A stretch of DNA of 64,000 nt from Agelas oroides (taxonomy: Eukaryota; Porifera; Demospongiae; Agelasida; Agelasidae). Every line of letters starts with the position of its first letter. The stretch's first letter is position 1. Below, piece by piece: positions 16,101 to 31,300 of the stretch. The position numbers and the translations under genes are program-made. Under the pieces are notes generated by a model, which had not been told where the DNA came from, made no database searches, and was given only the letters and a program-made list of their open reading frames with translations. The stretch spans positions 10,495,771-10,559,770 of the forward strand of contig OX422186.1 in NCBI GenBank assembly GCA_949130485.1, in the 5' to 3' direction.

Positions 16101-19100
16101 CCATGGAGTGAAGTGGCACATTCTTACCAAGCACACTGAGTATATGTCTCTCCCAAAATGCTCTGTTGTTACCTTCCACTCCTTGACATCTCTGTGCAGT
16201 CGGCGAACCTCCCGCTCCAGCTGGTCCCTCTCCATCTGCAAAGACTCTTGGGCTACTGCCTGGAGACGTTCCTGAGGATGGGGTTGGGGTGGAGGAGGGG
16301 TGGAGGAGGGGTGGATGGGGAAGGAAGGGGTAGATGAGATATATACACATCTCTACAACCGCTTAATACGTTCATAGACATTCTTGTCACCATCAACAAC
16401 AACAAAAAAACGTTTACACACACACCTGTTTCAGAAGCTGTTCAACCGTCTGTCGGAGGTCCATTCCACCAGACACCTATTTGTGAGGATGGTGTGTGAG
16501 TGGTGGCATGCATGAGGAGTGTAAAGTTTGACGGATCATAATGTGTAATGGCTTCGATCTACACACATCCTCCTACCTCTCTGTCGAGGGCACTCTTGAG
16601 TAGGGTGCTCTTGCTGAGCTGCCGATGAAGCAGCTGTTGAAATTCCTTATGCCTCCTGCCCTCCTCCTCTCTCTCCCTGGCCAGGCGACGATGATCCTCC
16701 TTTGCGCACCTCAATGTTTTCTCCAGCTGTGTCACATGCTCATGCTCTTGATGAAGCTGCTCCTGTTGCAACTGAGAGCTGGCCTTGCCCTCACTCAGAA
16801 CTCTCTGGAGGTCGGCCTCATGGGCACATGAGGCCTGGAGCTCCTACACAAGCAAAATACACTGTTAGTTTGGCATGTGCTGGATGTATACATGTAGGCA
16901 CATCACACACACACACACACACACGTGCATACGCACATGCACACACACACACACATGCACACACACACACACACACACGCACACACACACATACACACAC
17001 ACACACACACACCTGTTGCAGTGAGGTGATAGTGGACGTGGCTCTTCTCATGGACTCTTCCAGGTCACCTAGACTGCCCTGTGCCTCCTCCAGCTCACCC
17101 TGCAGACCCTCAATGGTGCAGCGAAGACCGTGAGCAACAGAGTCCAGCTCAAGCTTCTCTTTCTGCAGCTCCAAAAGCTGGTCTTGCCTCGTGCTCAGTT
17201 CAGCCTCTAGCTGGGAGCTGCGAGCCTGCACCGCATCCAATGAGGCCCTGGGTGGGGAGGGAAGGGGAGGGAAAGAGGGCATGGGTGTGACAAATGTTAC
17301 CCACAATCACACTAAGTTCCTTCTGTTCTGGTTCTGATTCAGAATGCAATTTTTGCTGTGTAATTCTCCAAGGACAGTATTACATGCAATCAGTCGACAG
17401 TGCAATAATGGTCCTCAATGTTTGAGGCCAGTGTGAGGGTGTAATCGTAATGTGTGTGTAGTGTGGGTTTGCACATGTGATGGCAGATCAGGTACGGTAT
17501 GATGGCACAGTAACGTTCCTTGAAGGAATGCTGTTTTTGTACAGTTTGAGGCTGGTGTGAGGGTGTCCACACATGCAAGTGTGATGGTGTGCACACGTGA
17601 TCATGCTGGCACGTGTACAATGTGTCGTACATGTATGGTGGCAGGTGATGTATGTGTGGTCTTACCTGAGTTGGATGGCAGTGCTGTGCTCTTTCTGCTG
17701 TTCCCTGCTGACATCCTCCAGCCTACTGTGGAGCTGCTTGATCTCCCCAAGCAGCGATGCACGGTCGGCAGAGTGGAGTTGGTGTAGCAGAGTCGAGTGG
17801 TCTGATAACTGGAACCATGAGGGAAGGGAGGTTGGAATGAACATACAAACAGACAGACAGACAAACAAACAAACAAACAAACATGAGGGAAGGAGGGAAG
17901 AGAAGTCATGAACAAAGCGTTGTACTCATACAGCAGTGCTACATGTAGTTTTGTTCCCAGACACATCACATGCAGAATACTTCCATTCATCGTACTGCAA
18001 GCTGTGGTGGAGGACTGGGAACAAACCTGTTACAGAAAGACGGCTGAATTTTTTTTGTTTGATTGCTGAGTTATAACACTCTAACCTTTTGATGTAGGGG
18101 TTTGTTTTCTCCCTCCTCCTCTTCCTCCTCTTCCCTCCCTCTCACTGCACTGGCCAGCAGGCTGTGTTCATGGTCCAGGATTCTCTCAACGGCCTGCAGC
18201 AGTTCTCCCCGCCAGTCCTCCACCCCAGACCCATCTCCCTGTGAGGGGTGCAAGGGTGAGGGAGGGTGAGTGTGAGGGTGGTGTCATGGGGATGAAGTGT
18301 GAGAAGTGTGTGAAGGTGAGGTGTGTGAAGTGTGAGGGTCTGACAGCTCATGTACTGGTACACACACACACACACACACACACACACCTTGGTAGTTCGG
18401 ATCTCCTCCAGCAGTTGCCTGAGGCTAGCCAGCACAGCGTGAAGTGACTCCTTGTGGGGACTGAAGGAGACAGAGGCCGGGACAGATGGGAGAGGGCTCT
18501 CAGGAAGAAACCTACAGAAAGTGTGCATGTGTGTTCAAAGTACCTCAAAAGATGCCTCAAAACATTCTCTCTGAAAATAAAGACACGTTTGATGTTATGA
18601 GGCAAATACGAGTAGCTATAGTCATAGCTCAGTGTTAGAGCTGCACTGGCAGCTCAAGCTAGGGACCCTGGGTTCGCAACTGCCAGATTTTCACTTTCCT
18701 CTCGTCCATCTCATAAGGTCAGTGAATACCACATGTACATACACATTCATATAAGCATATCTACATGAAAAGCACCACCTCCTAACCACCATCTCCAAAG
18801 ACACAAAATGTACATAGACAGAGAGTTGGACAGTGTGTGCTTTGTGTGACACAGAAGTGCATCCAGCTTCTTGTCATTGGTGTGCGATGAGCTAGAGTGC
18901 TTACTGTCCAGTCATGTTGCAGAGATCTCTCACTTCACCAGCCTCCTGGACCAGGATAGGGCCCAGCTCCTATGAGGGAAGATGGATCTGTAAACCCAGA
19001 CCTTCAATAATTCACACAAGTACGTGTACCAACCCCTCCCATCTTAATCCAAAACAGTAACTTGTTTGTGGCAAGCATACACATATTGCAGTCAGGAGGC

Positions 19101-21006
19101 AACGTAACGTACCGCTATCTTCATGAGCATGGATTCACCATTGGACTCCTCACCATCAACCCAGGTCTCTCCCAAGACCCCTGTAGAAATAATCATACAG
19201 TAGTACTCCTCACAACATGCAACACACAATTCTATGACTCAAGTTCAGAAAGGTGTGGCCATGTGCCATCTACACAAAGACCTATCCTTCCTCTCTCCCG
19301 TCCCTTTCTCCCTCCTCTCTTCCCCCTCTCCCTCCTCTCTACCTCCCCCCTCCCCCCTCCCACTGACATACCAGGCCCCATGCTGGCGAGCAGTTGTTGA
19401 TGTTCACCCTCTCCCTTTCCCTCCCCCTTCCCCCTTCTCCCTCCCCTCTCCCTCTCCCTCCCCCTTCTCCTTCCCCTCTCCCCCCTTCTCCCTCCCCCTT
19501 TCCCTCCCCCCTCTCCCCCTCCCCCCCTCCCACTGACGTACCAGTCCCCATGCTGGCGAGCAGTTGTTGATGTTCACCAACGATCCTGCTCACTTCTTTC
19601 TCATGCTCTGCCCTCAGATGATCGAGCTGCTGGCGATGGTGCAGCCGAAGATAGGACAATTCACCAGCATGCTGGGAGGACACAAGGGCAAAACCTGTAC
19701 AGTGATGTCTGTTGTGCACCGCGAACTGTTGTGTGTTTGTCCATGTGAGGCGAGGCTCACCTGGGCTTCTAGCTGTTCCTGCTGGTGGTGGAGGGCCTCA
19801 AGGTGAGACACATGGAGGTCACTCAACTGGGAGGAGAGGTGTAGGGTGGGGTGGGGATGAAGGTGTGTGTGGGAGTGTGTAGGCATGAAGATGTAGGTGT
19901 GGAAGAGTGGGTATGGAGGGGTGAGTGTGGAGGGGTGGGTGTGGAGGGGTGGGTATAAATATCATGTAATTTATGGCCTCCAAGAGTGGTGAAGGCAGTA
20001 TAGAGCACCACACATTCATAATACAGGTGCATACACCTTCTGGGCATGTTCCGTGTTAAGCTGGTGCAGAGTAGCCTCGTGCTTTGCTGCCTCCCTCCTC
20101 CTTTCCTCTACCTCTGCCTGTAAAGCAGTGATCTCCTGCGAGTGGGCTGCCTTCACCTGGTCCAGGGTCACAGTGGACTGCTGCAGCTGCTCCAAGAGAA
20201 GGGATTTCTCCTGGAGAGGGGTATGTGTGTATATTCTATTGTGTGACTCTGTTATTGTCAAAAGTATAATGGGTACACTGTGTGTGTACTGGGATTGGTG
20301 CTCTACCTACCACCAGTGTTTGGGAGAGAAAACAAGGAGAGGGGGAAAGAGGGGGGAGGAGACAAGAAGGAGGGAGGGAGGGGAGGAAGGGAGGGAGGGG
20401 AGGAAGGGAGGGAGGGAGGGAGGGAGGGAGGGAGGGAGGGAGGGAGGGAGGGAGGGAGGGAGGGAGGGAGGGAGGGAGGGAGGGAGGGAGGGAGAGAGAG
20501 GGTGGGAGAGGGGGAGGGTGGACTAACCTTTTCCAGTTGTGCCGAAGTATGCTGTAGCTGGTGAACCTCTGCCTGCAGCTGTCCCCTCCCCCGCTCCCCC
20601 TCACTCTTCACCAGCTCCACCTCTGCACATTGCCGTGTGAGCTCAGTCCTCACTGTGGTCAACTCCTGTTCCAGTGCCTCAACCTACATACAGTAAGAGG
20701 AAAGGAAGGAGGAGGAGAGGGAGGGGGAGAAGGAGGAGGAAAGGGAGGGGAAGAGGGAGGAGGAAGGGAGGGGGAGGGAGGAGGAAAGGGAGGGGGAGGG
20801 AGGAAGATAGGAAAGAAGAAGAGGAAGAAAGAGGAAGGAGAAGAGGGGGAGAAGAAAGGAGGAAAGAGGGGAGGGTGGATGGAAGAGGAGAGAGAGAGAG
20901 CAGAAGGGACGAGAGGAGGGAAGGATGAAGAGGGGCGGATAGATGAGAGAGGAGGGTGAAAGGAGGACAAAGGAGGGGAAGAGAAAGGACAGAGTAGGAG
21001 GATGAG

Positions 21007-21054
<48 letters not shown>

Positions 21055-24000
21055 ATGACACAGAATACGTATACTAGTATGCACATCAATACACACACAG
21101 TCACAGATACATACCTGCATGCGTGTGTCTTCCTCCCTCTCTCTCAGCTGTTCAGTAAGCCCTGCTACTCTGTTCTCCAGCTGGGTCCTCACCACAGAGG
21201 CCTCCACTCCTTCCCTCTCCTTCTCCACCAGTTGGCTCCGAAGAGACTCACACTCCTGTTGCCGGGAGACAGAGGACTTGTGGTGACTTTGCAGCTCAGA
21301 CTGCAGTGACGATACCTGTGGAAGAAGAGGGGTGGGAGGGGTGGGAGGAAAGAAGGAGGGATGGAGAAGGAGTTACGGTAAGAAAAAGAGGGCAGAGAAG
21401 AGAAGGATGGAGGAGTTACAGTGAGAAAGGAGGGAAGGGAAGAGAAGGAGGAGTGGAGAAGAGGAAGGGAAGAGGAGGAGGTAAGGGGAGGAAAGAAGGC
21501 GAAATCAGGAGAGAAGGGAGAGGAGGAGAGGAGAGAGGTGGGGAGAAGGGGAGGGAAAGGAGTGCTGCATTGGAAGTGCTAATTCCATCGAGTAGATCTA
21601 CAGCTGCTGACGTGCATTTGTGTACACAAAGCTTTAAATTGACTAACAACCTGTTGTGTCAGGAGGGCCTTCTCCTCTGTCAGTCTTTCCACCTCTGCTG
21701 CTCTCTCATCTGCGTCCACCTCCTCTCTCTCCTCCTCATGAGGCTGAGCTTCTGCACTCTCTCTCTGTGCACTCGCTTCATCCAACTGCTCCCTGAGTGT
21801 GACTAGCTCCTCACGAGCAGACTGGAGGTCTCTCTCATGAGAAAGTTTCTCCATCAGAGCATTCTGGAGGGAAACTTCCTTCCTCTGTAGCTCATCATGC
21901 AATGTACGCACCTCCACTTGCAATTGAGCCTTGGCTGCTTTCACTTTTGCACTCTCATGGCCTGTTTCATTTAGAGTTGCCTGCGCCTCCTCCAGCTTTG
22001 CCTCCAGTGTTTCACACAATCCAACCTGCTCTTTCAGCTCTCTGGTTAGCTTGTCTTCTTTCTCAGCCATCTGCCGGATCTTACTCTCCTGTTCCTTCAC
22101 GGATGGTAGCAACTGATACGTTGCAAGTTGGTGCTCTGCTGCACTGAGCCTTGCAGCTAGGCCATCCCTTTCCAACACCAAGTTTTCCTCAATCTCCTCC
22201 TTGGCAGCAAGCTGGTTTCGCATGTCTTCCAACTCCCGAATCTCACCCTGTGTGGACTCCAGTCTCTGAGAAAACTCTGACCGAACCTGGTTCACCTCCT
22301 CCTCCTTGCTCCTAAGTGCTGTCTCAAACTTCTCCTGTAGGGTTCTAAGGTCCCTGTTTGCCTCACGCAATGCTTCACAATCCTGTTGGGCGCTAGTCAA
22401 GCTTCTCTGTGTCTCCTCCAGCCCGCTCTCCAGAGCACCACTCTGCTTCTGAAGGTCTTCAGAGGCTCTGGAGAGTTGCACAAGTTGGTGACCCAAGCCT
22501 TCATTCTCCAATTGCTTGTCCTGCAAAAACAAACAAACAAACAAACAAACAAACAAACAAACAAAATATATATATATATAAACACAGGTTCCTGTTACTA
22601 GCATGCAGAGAGTACACGTTCTCTCCTTTCTTCCATTTTTCCTTCCCTCCCCACACATGGTTTCAACTTGTGAAAGCCTGTACAGTCTGAGCATGAGCAA
22701 CTGTAACTGAATGAGTAGGCTAAAACTGACAGGAAGTGATACGTAATCACTTCCTTCTGATGAGTCCGTCCCTCCCTCCGTCCGTCCGTCTGTCCGTCCA
22801 TCCGTCCGTCCGTCCGTCCGTCCCTCCCTCCCTCCCTCCCTCCCTCCCTCCCTCCCTCCCTCCCTCCCTCCCTCCCTCCCTCCCTCCCTCCCTCCCTCCC
22901 TCCCTCCCCCCCCCCCCCCCCCCTCCTTCCAACCTGCAAGAGTTTCCCCATCTCTGCCAACTGTTGTCTCAATGCCGACTCGCTCGCTTCCTTCACCTTG
23001 AACTTCTCAACCAAGTTCTGCATTTCTTCAACAATCTCATTCTCCAGTCGGTCTCCCTCCAGTTGTTCCACAAGGGACTGCACAGTGGGAAAGAGCAAGC
23101 CTCATATCAGTCACACGCACAGTTATAAGGATAATACTTTATTCTCTAGGAAACTGACTCAGATACATTGGGTATCAAGTGCCTCATATCAGTCACACGC
23201 ACAGTTATAAGGATAATACTTTATTCTCTAGGAAACGGACTCAGATACATTGGGTATCAAGTGACTTTGTACATGTTTTTTTTACTTCTTTTATTTTTAC
23301 AGAGGTGTGGTTCCTTGTTTCCAGTCCTCTACTGCAGTCTGCACTACTTGCGTTCTCTCTGCTTTCAAGTGATGAAAGTTGTGTTGGAGGACTGGGAACA
23401 AGGCTAGTTCATTACTTATCAGAACCACCCAATCCAAAGTTGACATCACTCATGCAAGAAAAAATACCACAGCAGGCTCTCCCCACTTTTCCGTACTGCA
23501 AGCAATAAAAAGTTGAATGGGGGTCAGGGAACGAGGCTGTCTAAGTGTTTATGATCAGGTGAAAGGAATTTTAAATCTGCAAAGATCCACTACATCTGTG
23601 TGGTTACTGTAGTGTAGTGTTATATATTTCCCCAACCTGTATCTTAGCCTCAGCAGCCATGAGCTGCTCCTTGGTTTCGGACATTTCCCCCTTCCTCCTC
23701 ACAACCAGAGTTCTCAATTCGTCCCGGGACTGTTCCAGCTCAGCCAGCTGAGATGAGAGGTATGCTAACTGCTCTCTGGCCTGATGTAGCTCTTGCTGGG
23801 ATTCAGAAGCCTGTTAGAAAGGATCGAGAGGAAAGGTGGGGGAGGGGAGGGGTGTGGAGCAAGAGGAAAGGGAGATGGAAAGGGAGATAGAGAGAGAGTA
23901 ATCCAAAAGAGGTGGAGGAGAAGAGAGGAGGAGGGGAGGGGAGAGTGGAGGGGAGAAAGAGTGGAGGGGAGAAAGAGGGGTGCAAGGAAGGAGTGATTGC

Positions 24001-26820
24001 AATATTAAATATTGCATTCAACATGCACATACAATTACAAACTATAGGTCGTCACTCACCCGTGCAGCCACAGTAACATAGCTCTGGACCAGTGAGCATA
24101 CCGTATCATGGAACTTGGAGAGGCCATCTAATGAGTGAGAACAAGTGTAACTACAACAGTCTGAGACAACAAGAAGACTATATCATTGGTTCAAAGTTCA
24201 TTATTCGGACATTCATCATGCCTAACAGGCACCTTCACATCACCACTGCCGCTCCCCTCACCTTGCAGGGTAGCAAGGTCGACCACACTCCTGCTAGGCT
24301 CCTCAGGGGCAACCATCTGGCTGGCACTCAGGAGGGTGGAGTCCAGGGGGACAATACTGAGATCCTCAGTGGCAGTATCACCCTTGGGGTAGGACGCCTG
24401 CTCCAACTGCTGTGGGTGTAGGGTGGTGTTGGCAGCACTCATGAGGGAGACAGAGAGGACGGAGGGGATGCCGGGGTGAAGGTGACTGGCGTCTGCCAAA
24501 GGAGTCGCAGAGGAGGAACTCAGATCCTGAAAAGAAACATGTGAGCGTAATGAAATGGACAGCAAGTCACTGAAAGCTGAGATGGCCTTACGTGTTCAGA
24601 GATGGCTGGCATCAGCGGTGTGAGGGGAGAGGTGTGGAAGGTGTGGAGGGTGGAATGAGGGGTGGGAGTGGGAGGGGTGATGGCAACCCGGCTGGTCGAG
24701 CGATCAACCAGCGTACCTGTTAGAGGAAAATATGTTGGTGTATATTGAAGAATGTAGTGAACCACACATGTACATGTACATGAACTAGGCAGATATTTAT
24801 AGTGTTGTGAGGCAAGCCCAGCCTCATGAGTGGGATTTTTTGGCTCATAGCCCACACACACATGTATACAGCCAATGTTCCGTAAGAAGATGCATGCTAG
24901 TTAACAGCATTGTGTACAAGCTACTGTACACAAATGCACACTGGCACTGCTCAACAAGAATACACAGGAGTGCAGCTCAGGGTGACATCAATGACATCTA
25001 TACAGCATACTTACCTTCACTGCGGACAATGCTGGTCTGCTGGCTGGCCAGACCACTGTCCTCACTGGGAGTCTGCAAGAAATGGACAGATGGACAAGTA
25101 CATCCACAGGCTCTCCCCCCCCCCCCCCCCCCCCCCCCCCCTCTCTCCCTCCCCCACTCTCCACCCCCCAGGGATCAACTTTACAAATTTACCATCTTGA
25201 GTGTGGTCCAGTCTGTACTGAATCTCACAGGTAGTGCAGGGGGTGAGGTGGAGTGGGTGGGGGTGGGCTCCTCAGCACTGGTGTCTCCCTCTTCTTCCTC
25301 TCCTTTGCTGGCAGTGCTGGGGGGAGTCAGTTCTTCTCCCTGTGGTGGCTGGATGGGTGCTAGCAGTCTCTCAGGCAACCCGGTGCCTCCTGCCTCCCCT
25401 CCTGATGCTATTCCGGGCTGCAGCTGCTGACCCGTGAGGACTGAGGTGATGATGGGTGTCAGCTGGAGGGAGCTGGTTACTGCACTCTGGAGAGCCACTA
25501 CCGTTGACTGGAGGACATCTCTGTATGAAGAGAGGGGGAGGGGGGGAGGGGGGGAGAAGGGAGGGTGGAAGGGGAGAGAAGGGAGGGGGAAAGGGGAGAG
25601 AAGGGGGGGGGGGGGGGTGGAAGGGGAGAGAAGGATTGGGAGAGGAGGAGAAAGAGTAGGAGAGTAGTAAGTTCAATATTAATAGCCATCTTGTTATCCA
25701 CATATACACACATCTGTACATATATGCACATTGTCTCCTGCCTCTCAGTTCATACATACTAAACACGTGGCTCCATACACCTCTCTCCTACCTCTCAGTT
25801 CATACATACTAAACACGTGGCTCCATACACCTCTCTCCTACCTCTCAGCTCATACATACTAAACACGTGGCTCCATACACCTCTCTCCTGCCTCTCAGTT
25901 CATACATACTAAACACGTGGCTCCATACACCTCTCTCCTGCCTCTCAGTTCATACATACTAAACACGTGGCTCCATACACCTCTCTCCTGCCTCTCAGCT
26001 CATACTAAACACGTGGCTCCATACACCTCTCTCCTGCCTCTCAGCTCATACTAAACACGTGGCTCCATACACCTCTCTCCTGCCTCTCAGTTCATACATA
26101 CTAAACACGTGGCTCCATACACCTCTCTCCTGCCTCTCAGCTCACATACTAAACACGTGGCTCCATACACCTCTCTCCTACCTCTCAGTTCATACATACT
26201 AAACACGTGGCTCCATACACCTCTCTCCTGCCTCTCAGTTCATACATACTAAACACGTGGCTCCATACACCTCTCTCCTGCCTCTCAGTTCATACATACT
26301 AAACACGTGGCTCCATACACCTCTCTCCTACCTCTCAGCTCATACATACTAAACACGTGGCTCCATACACCTCTCTCCTACCTCTCAGCTCACATACTAA
26401 ACACGTGGCTCCATACACCTCTCTCCTGCCTCTCAGCTCACATACTAAACACGTGGCTCCATACACCTCTCTCCTACCTCTCAGCTCACATACTAAACAC
26501 GTGGCTCCATACACCTCTCTCCTGCCTCTCAGCTCATACATACTAAACACGTGGCTCCATACACCTCTCTCCTACCTCTCAGCTCACATACTCATGTGGA
26601 AAGAGTCTGGGAATGAACTAATACATCTTTTCCCCTACCTCTCAGCTCCGAGGGCTCTCATCTCGTCGCGCAGGATGGTGAGAGTGTTGCTGTCTTCCTG
26701 GTGCTCTCGGTCTGCCTGAGAATGAGCCATATCAAGGTGACCTTTGACATGAGAGACTTGCTCCTGGAGATGAGCATTCTCTTCCGAGAGCTGGTGTGTG
26801 TGTGTGTGTGTGTGTGTGTG

Positions 26821-26875
<55 letters not shown>

Positions 26876-28329
26876 TGAGTGTGCATGGGTGCATGTGTGT
26901 GTATGTGTGACCTGAAAAGTTTATTCATGGGCTACAGCAGTTGCATCTTCTCACCTGTTCATTGAGGTCTACCTGCTGCTGTAGGGAGGAGAGCACTTTG
27001 ACATTCTCAGCCTGAAGGCAGAACAGAGGAAGATGTCAAAGATTCTGACTGTGGGACTGACAGAGACTGAAACATCTCATGGTTACTAGTCTCAGTCCCA
27101 GGCTCTTCACTCAAAAAATAGGAGGAGGGAGAAGGATGGTTTCAAGGAGAGAGCCTTAATTGAACTGAGACTAGATGGTTACAGGCTTACAGAAGACAAA
27201 GAGTAGGCTCATTTCCAGGCTCTCCCTCACAAAGAAGGGGGAGACCCTGGGAACAAGGCAAGAAAGTGCAACATACATAAGATGCCAAAAACAAAAGGTA
27301 CACTTAGTACACACATCCGATCCTGCCAAACCTTTAGCTCCTCCTGGGATTTCTTGTAGCCCTCACTCTCGGCCACTGCTGACTGAAGGTCCACCTCTGC
27401 CTGGTGTATCTTCCGCACCAGGTCCTCCTCCACACTCTGCAGCCGAGCTGTGTGGTGCTCCTTCACCTCAGCTAGTCTACGCTCACTGGCTGCAAGATTG
27501 TCCTGAAGTTGCTGGTGCTGGGAGGGAGGAAAATACTTTAAGTGATTAGTGATCATGATAAAGAAAAACCCACAATGTAACTCTTAGTGGATAATGCATG
27601 TACAGCCATACTCCCAGGCACCCACCCACTTGCAGTATGGTAAAGTGGGACACAAACTGGGCGGGGGCTGAGAATAAGGTCAACGAAGGTATACATCTAT
27701 CCACAGTTGTTTTTACAAAATACATCCCGCTAACAAAATCAATTCACTAACTTTCTCTGTTAGTTGGGCCAGTTCCCCTTCCCTGGCCTGCAGGGTGGTC
27801 CCAAGGTCCGCACACTGCTGCTGGAGGGTAGCCACCTCTCTCTCCCTCTCCTCTACTTTCCCCCTCCACTTCTTCTCCCTCTCCCCTGCCTCCCTGGCCT
27901 GCTGCTCCAGTGCACCCTCTCTGTGTTTGAACTCTGTCCTTTCCTGTTCCAGTTGAGAGAGCTTGGACTCGAGCTCATGGTTCAATTTTGAGAGCTCCAA
28001 CCTTGGTGACATGGTGAAGGGGTGTGGGAGTGTGGAGGTGACATAGTGAGGATGTGGAGGTAAGGGTGTGGGTAGGGGAGGGTGAAGTGGAGGTGTGGGG
28101 GTGGGGGTGAGGAGATGGAGGTAAGTATAGCAGGGAATTGGTTGACATGGTGAAGAGGTGTGGGGGTGTGGGGGTGGGGAGGTGGCATGGTGAGGAGGTG
28201 TGGGGGTGGGGAGGTGGCATGGTGAAGAGGTGTGGGGGTGGGGAGGTGGCATGGTGATGAGGTGGAGGTAAGGGTGTGGGGAGGGTGAGGTGGAGGTGTG
28301 GAGGTGAGGAGATGGAGGTAAGTGTAGCA

Positions 28330-28360
<31 letters not shown>

Positions 28361-31300
28361 CATCATTTCGTTAACGACAATAAAGAGTAGTTGCTACTGC
28401 TGCTCTTCTGCTCATTCTGATGTACTGTAGTGTGTGGTTCAGTGTGACATCTAGTGGTCCTCAGGAGCTGAAACATCATGGTAGCACACACCAAACGTGT
28501 ACACATGAACAACACACACTGGCCATGTTCTTTTCATCACTGGCCGCTGCTGTACAGCAGCCTCAAATGCACTTCTGAGCTCATCATGAATGCTGATAGT
28601 ATACCAAATAGCATTACAGAGCCAGCAAACAGATAGTTATACATGCATGTACACACACACACCACACATGCACACACACACACAGAGACAGACAGACAGA
28701 CAGACAGGCAGCCATGCAGACAGACAGACAGACAATACACAACCGGCCGCTTCAGCACAGTAGGACTACCGTACCTTTCATCATTACCACACATCAGTAC
28801 AGAGTCAACTGGAAACACACCCTGATAACCGACTAGTATCAGGGGTTATGTACACGTATGTATATACATACTAGCCTCATTCCCAGGACTTCTCCAGCTC
28901 AAGTTTATGATCACTTACAATAAATGCTGAGGAGGTCTGGGAACGAGGCTAGGAACCTGAACAACTGTGAGAGGGTCTCTTGTACCAACCTGACCGTGGC
29001 CTCCATGCCCTGCTGCTCACTGTTCTGAAGGGTCTCAAACTGTTGCTGGAACTCACTCACTCTCACTGCATGCTCACTCTTGGCTTGGCGCAACTTTGCC
29101 TCGTACAACTCTTGCAAGCCTGTCAGCTCGTGTTTGTGAGATTGCGTAATCTGTGAAATATCATGCTGGTGTCTCTCTTCAACCTCCTCCCTCAAACGAT
29201 CCAGCTCTTCCGAGTGTCTTGTCTCACTGAGCAGCTTCTCCTGCTGTAGGGCACTCAGCTCGCTCTGGTGAACCTGCTGAAGCTTCTCAGTCACCTCCCT
29301 GAACTTGGCCATGTACTCCTTCACCAAATGTTTCCGCACCTCCTCCCCAACTCTTGCCTCGGCTGATTTCACCTCCTGTTCACTCTGTTCTCTGAGGACT
29401 GTCAGCTCAGACTCGATTCTCTGGACTTCTTCACCCATCTCCTTTCGCAGATCTTCCAATGCCTGGGCCTTCTCCTGGGTGCACCTGGCTAGAAGCTCCT
29501 CCATCTGCTGCACATGCTCCTCCTCCAGTTGAGACCTGAGGGTCGGTTCTCTTTCGGCCCACTCCTGGTCATAGTTATCTCTCAGAAGGGTAATCTGCTT
29601 CTTGCGTTCAGCTCCCAATGCACTCTCCAATTCTCCAAGTCTGTCCTCATACTGTGATTGCAATTCTTGCCGCTGAGCTTCAAGCACCTGTTGATGTTCT
29701 CCTGCAATGTTACTTAGCCTCTGCTGCAAGGCTTCAACTGTTGCTTGTTGCTCAGCTAAAGCTGTCTCCTTATCGGCACCAAGCTTCTGCGCTAGCTCCT
29801 CAAGCTTTACAGTATTCCTCAGAGCTGCCTCTGTATGCACTTCAGCCAGCATCTCTGTGTACTTTTCATCCAGTTCCGTTCTCATTTGATCAGACTCAAG
29901 AGAAAATTCGCTTCGTAGCTTAGACTGTTGCAGTTTCAGGTCACACTCGTGTTGCTTCTCAAGCCTCTCCCTCTGCATTTGGAGCTCAGTTTCCAGCTGC
30001 TTCATAAGACTCTCATTGGCTGCATCTGACGCCTCCTGAACTTCTGCCTTCAGTGCAAGTAGTCGCTTTGACTGCGTCAAGTAGAGATCTTGAAGCTCCC
30101 CCTCATGCTTCTCATGTAATTCACGTTTCTCTTCTTCGTGGGTGTGCAGAAGAGCCTGGTACCTTTGCTCATGCTGGAGTTCCAGCTCACTTTGCCTGCG
30201 TTCACTCTTCTCAGTCAGTGTGTTTATCTGGTGAATGTGTTCCAACTGTGCCTCATGGAGTTTCTGCTCCCATCTGGTCTGCAACTGGGCAATCTCCTCT
30301 CGAAAACCACTCTCTCTTGTAAGCTTTTCTTTCTCCCACTGCTGTCGGAGGTCAGCTAGAGCTGAGGCAGAATCTAGTCCCTGCCTCTCTTCCAGGGATT
30401 CACAACGCTCCCTGAGAAAAGTTATTTGGGACTCGTATTCAGATCTGAGAGCACTCTCATGTGCTTTTTGACAAGCACTCAATTCCTCCAATTCGATTTT
30501 GTGCTGCTGAATAAGATTCTCAAGGCTGGTTTCTTTCTCTGCAGTGAGGTACTCAATCTGTCCCCGATGCTCATCTTGAAGTGTCTGGTTCGTATCCTCC
30601 AGTTCCTTCGCCTGTGCTTCAAGAGCAGAAACCCTCTCACGATACTGTTGCTCCTGTGTCTGAAAGCTGTGCTGGGCTTCCTGCAATTCTTCCAGCTGTA
30701 CTCTGAGCTCTTCCACTTCGGCTTTACGTTTACTTTCATGGTCACTTACAATCACCTCCATTTGCTCAGCATGCTGCTTTTGTAGCATCTCCTCACACTC
30801 TGCTATACTTTTAGCATGCTCTTGTTTGTGTTCAGTTTTCATCGCCTCAATCTGCTCTTCGAACGCTTTCTGACACACCTTCAGTGCATTTTGCACCTCT
30901 TCAGAGTGTTGTAGCTTTAGTCTTTCAACATCCCCCTGATGATGGGACAACAGCTCTGACCGACAAAGTTCAAGTGATGTGGCCATCTTTTCCTCCCATT
31001 CTGCATTGAGCCGTGTCACTCTTTCTTCATAAGCTGCACTAATCTCACGTTCTTTCTGCGCAAATTTTCCACGTAACTCTTCCTCAAATTCTTCTCTCGC
31101 TTTCTGAAGCTGTTTCCCAGCCTCCAGCTTTACATTCTCTTCGGCGGCAGCGGTCTTCTCATTCAGAGTGGTTTCATAGTGCGATATGAGATTTTGCAGT
31201 TCCTGCTTGTGAGTTTCCTGGACATGTTCTAGCTGGAGCTGAAACTGCTGTTGGCTGTCCTCTGAGATACCAGCTGTGAGGGCATCAATGTGCAGCTTGT

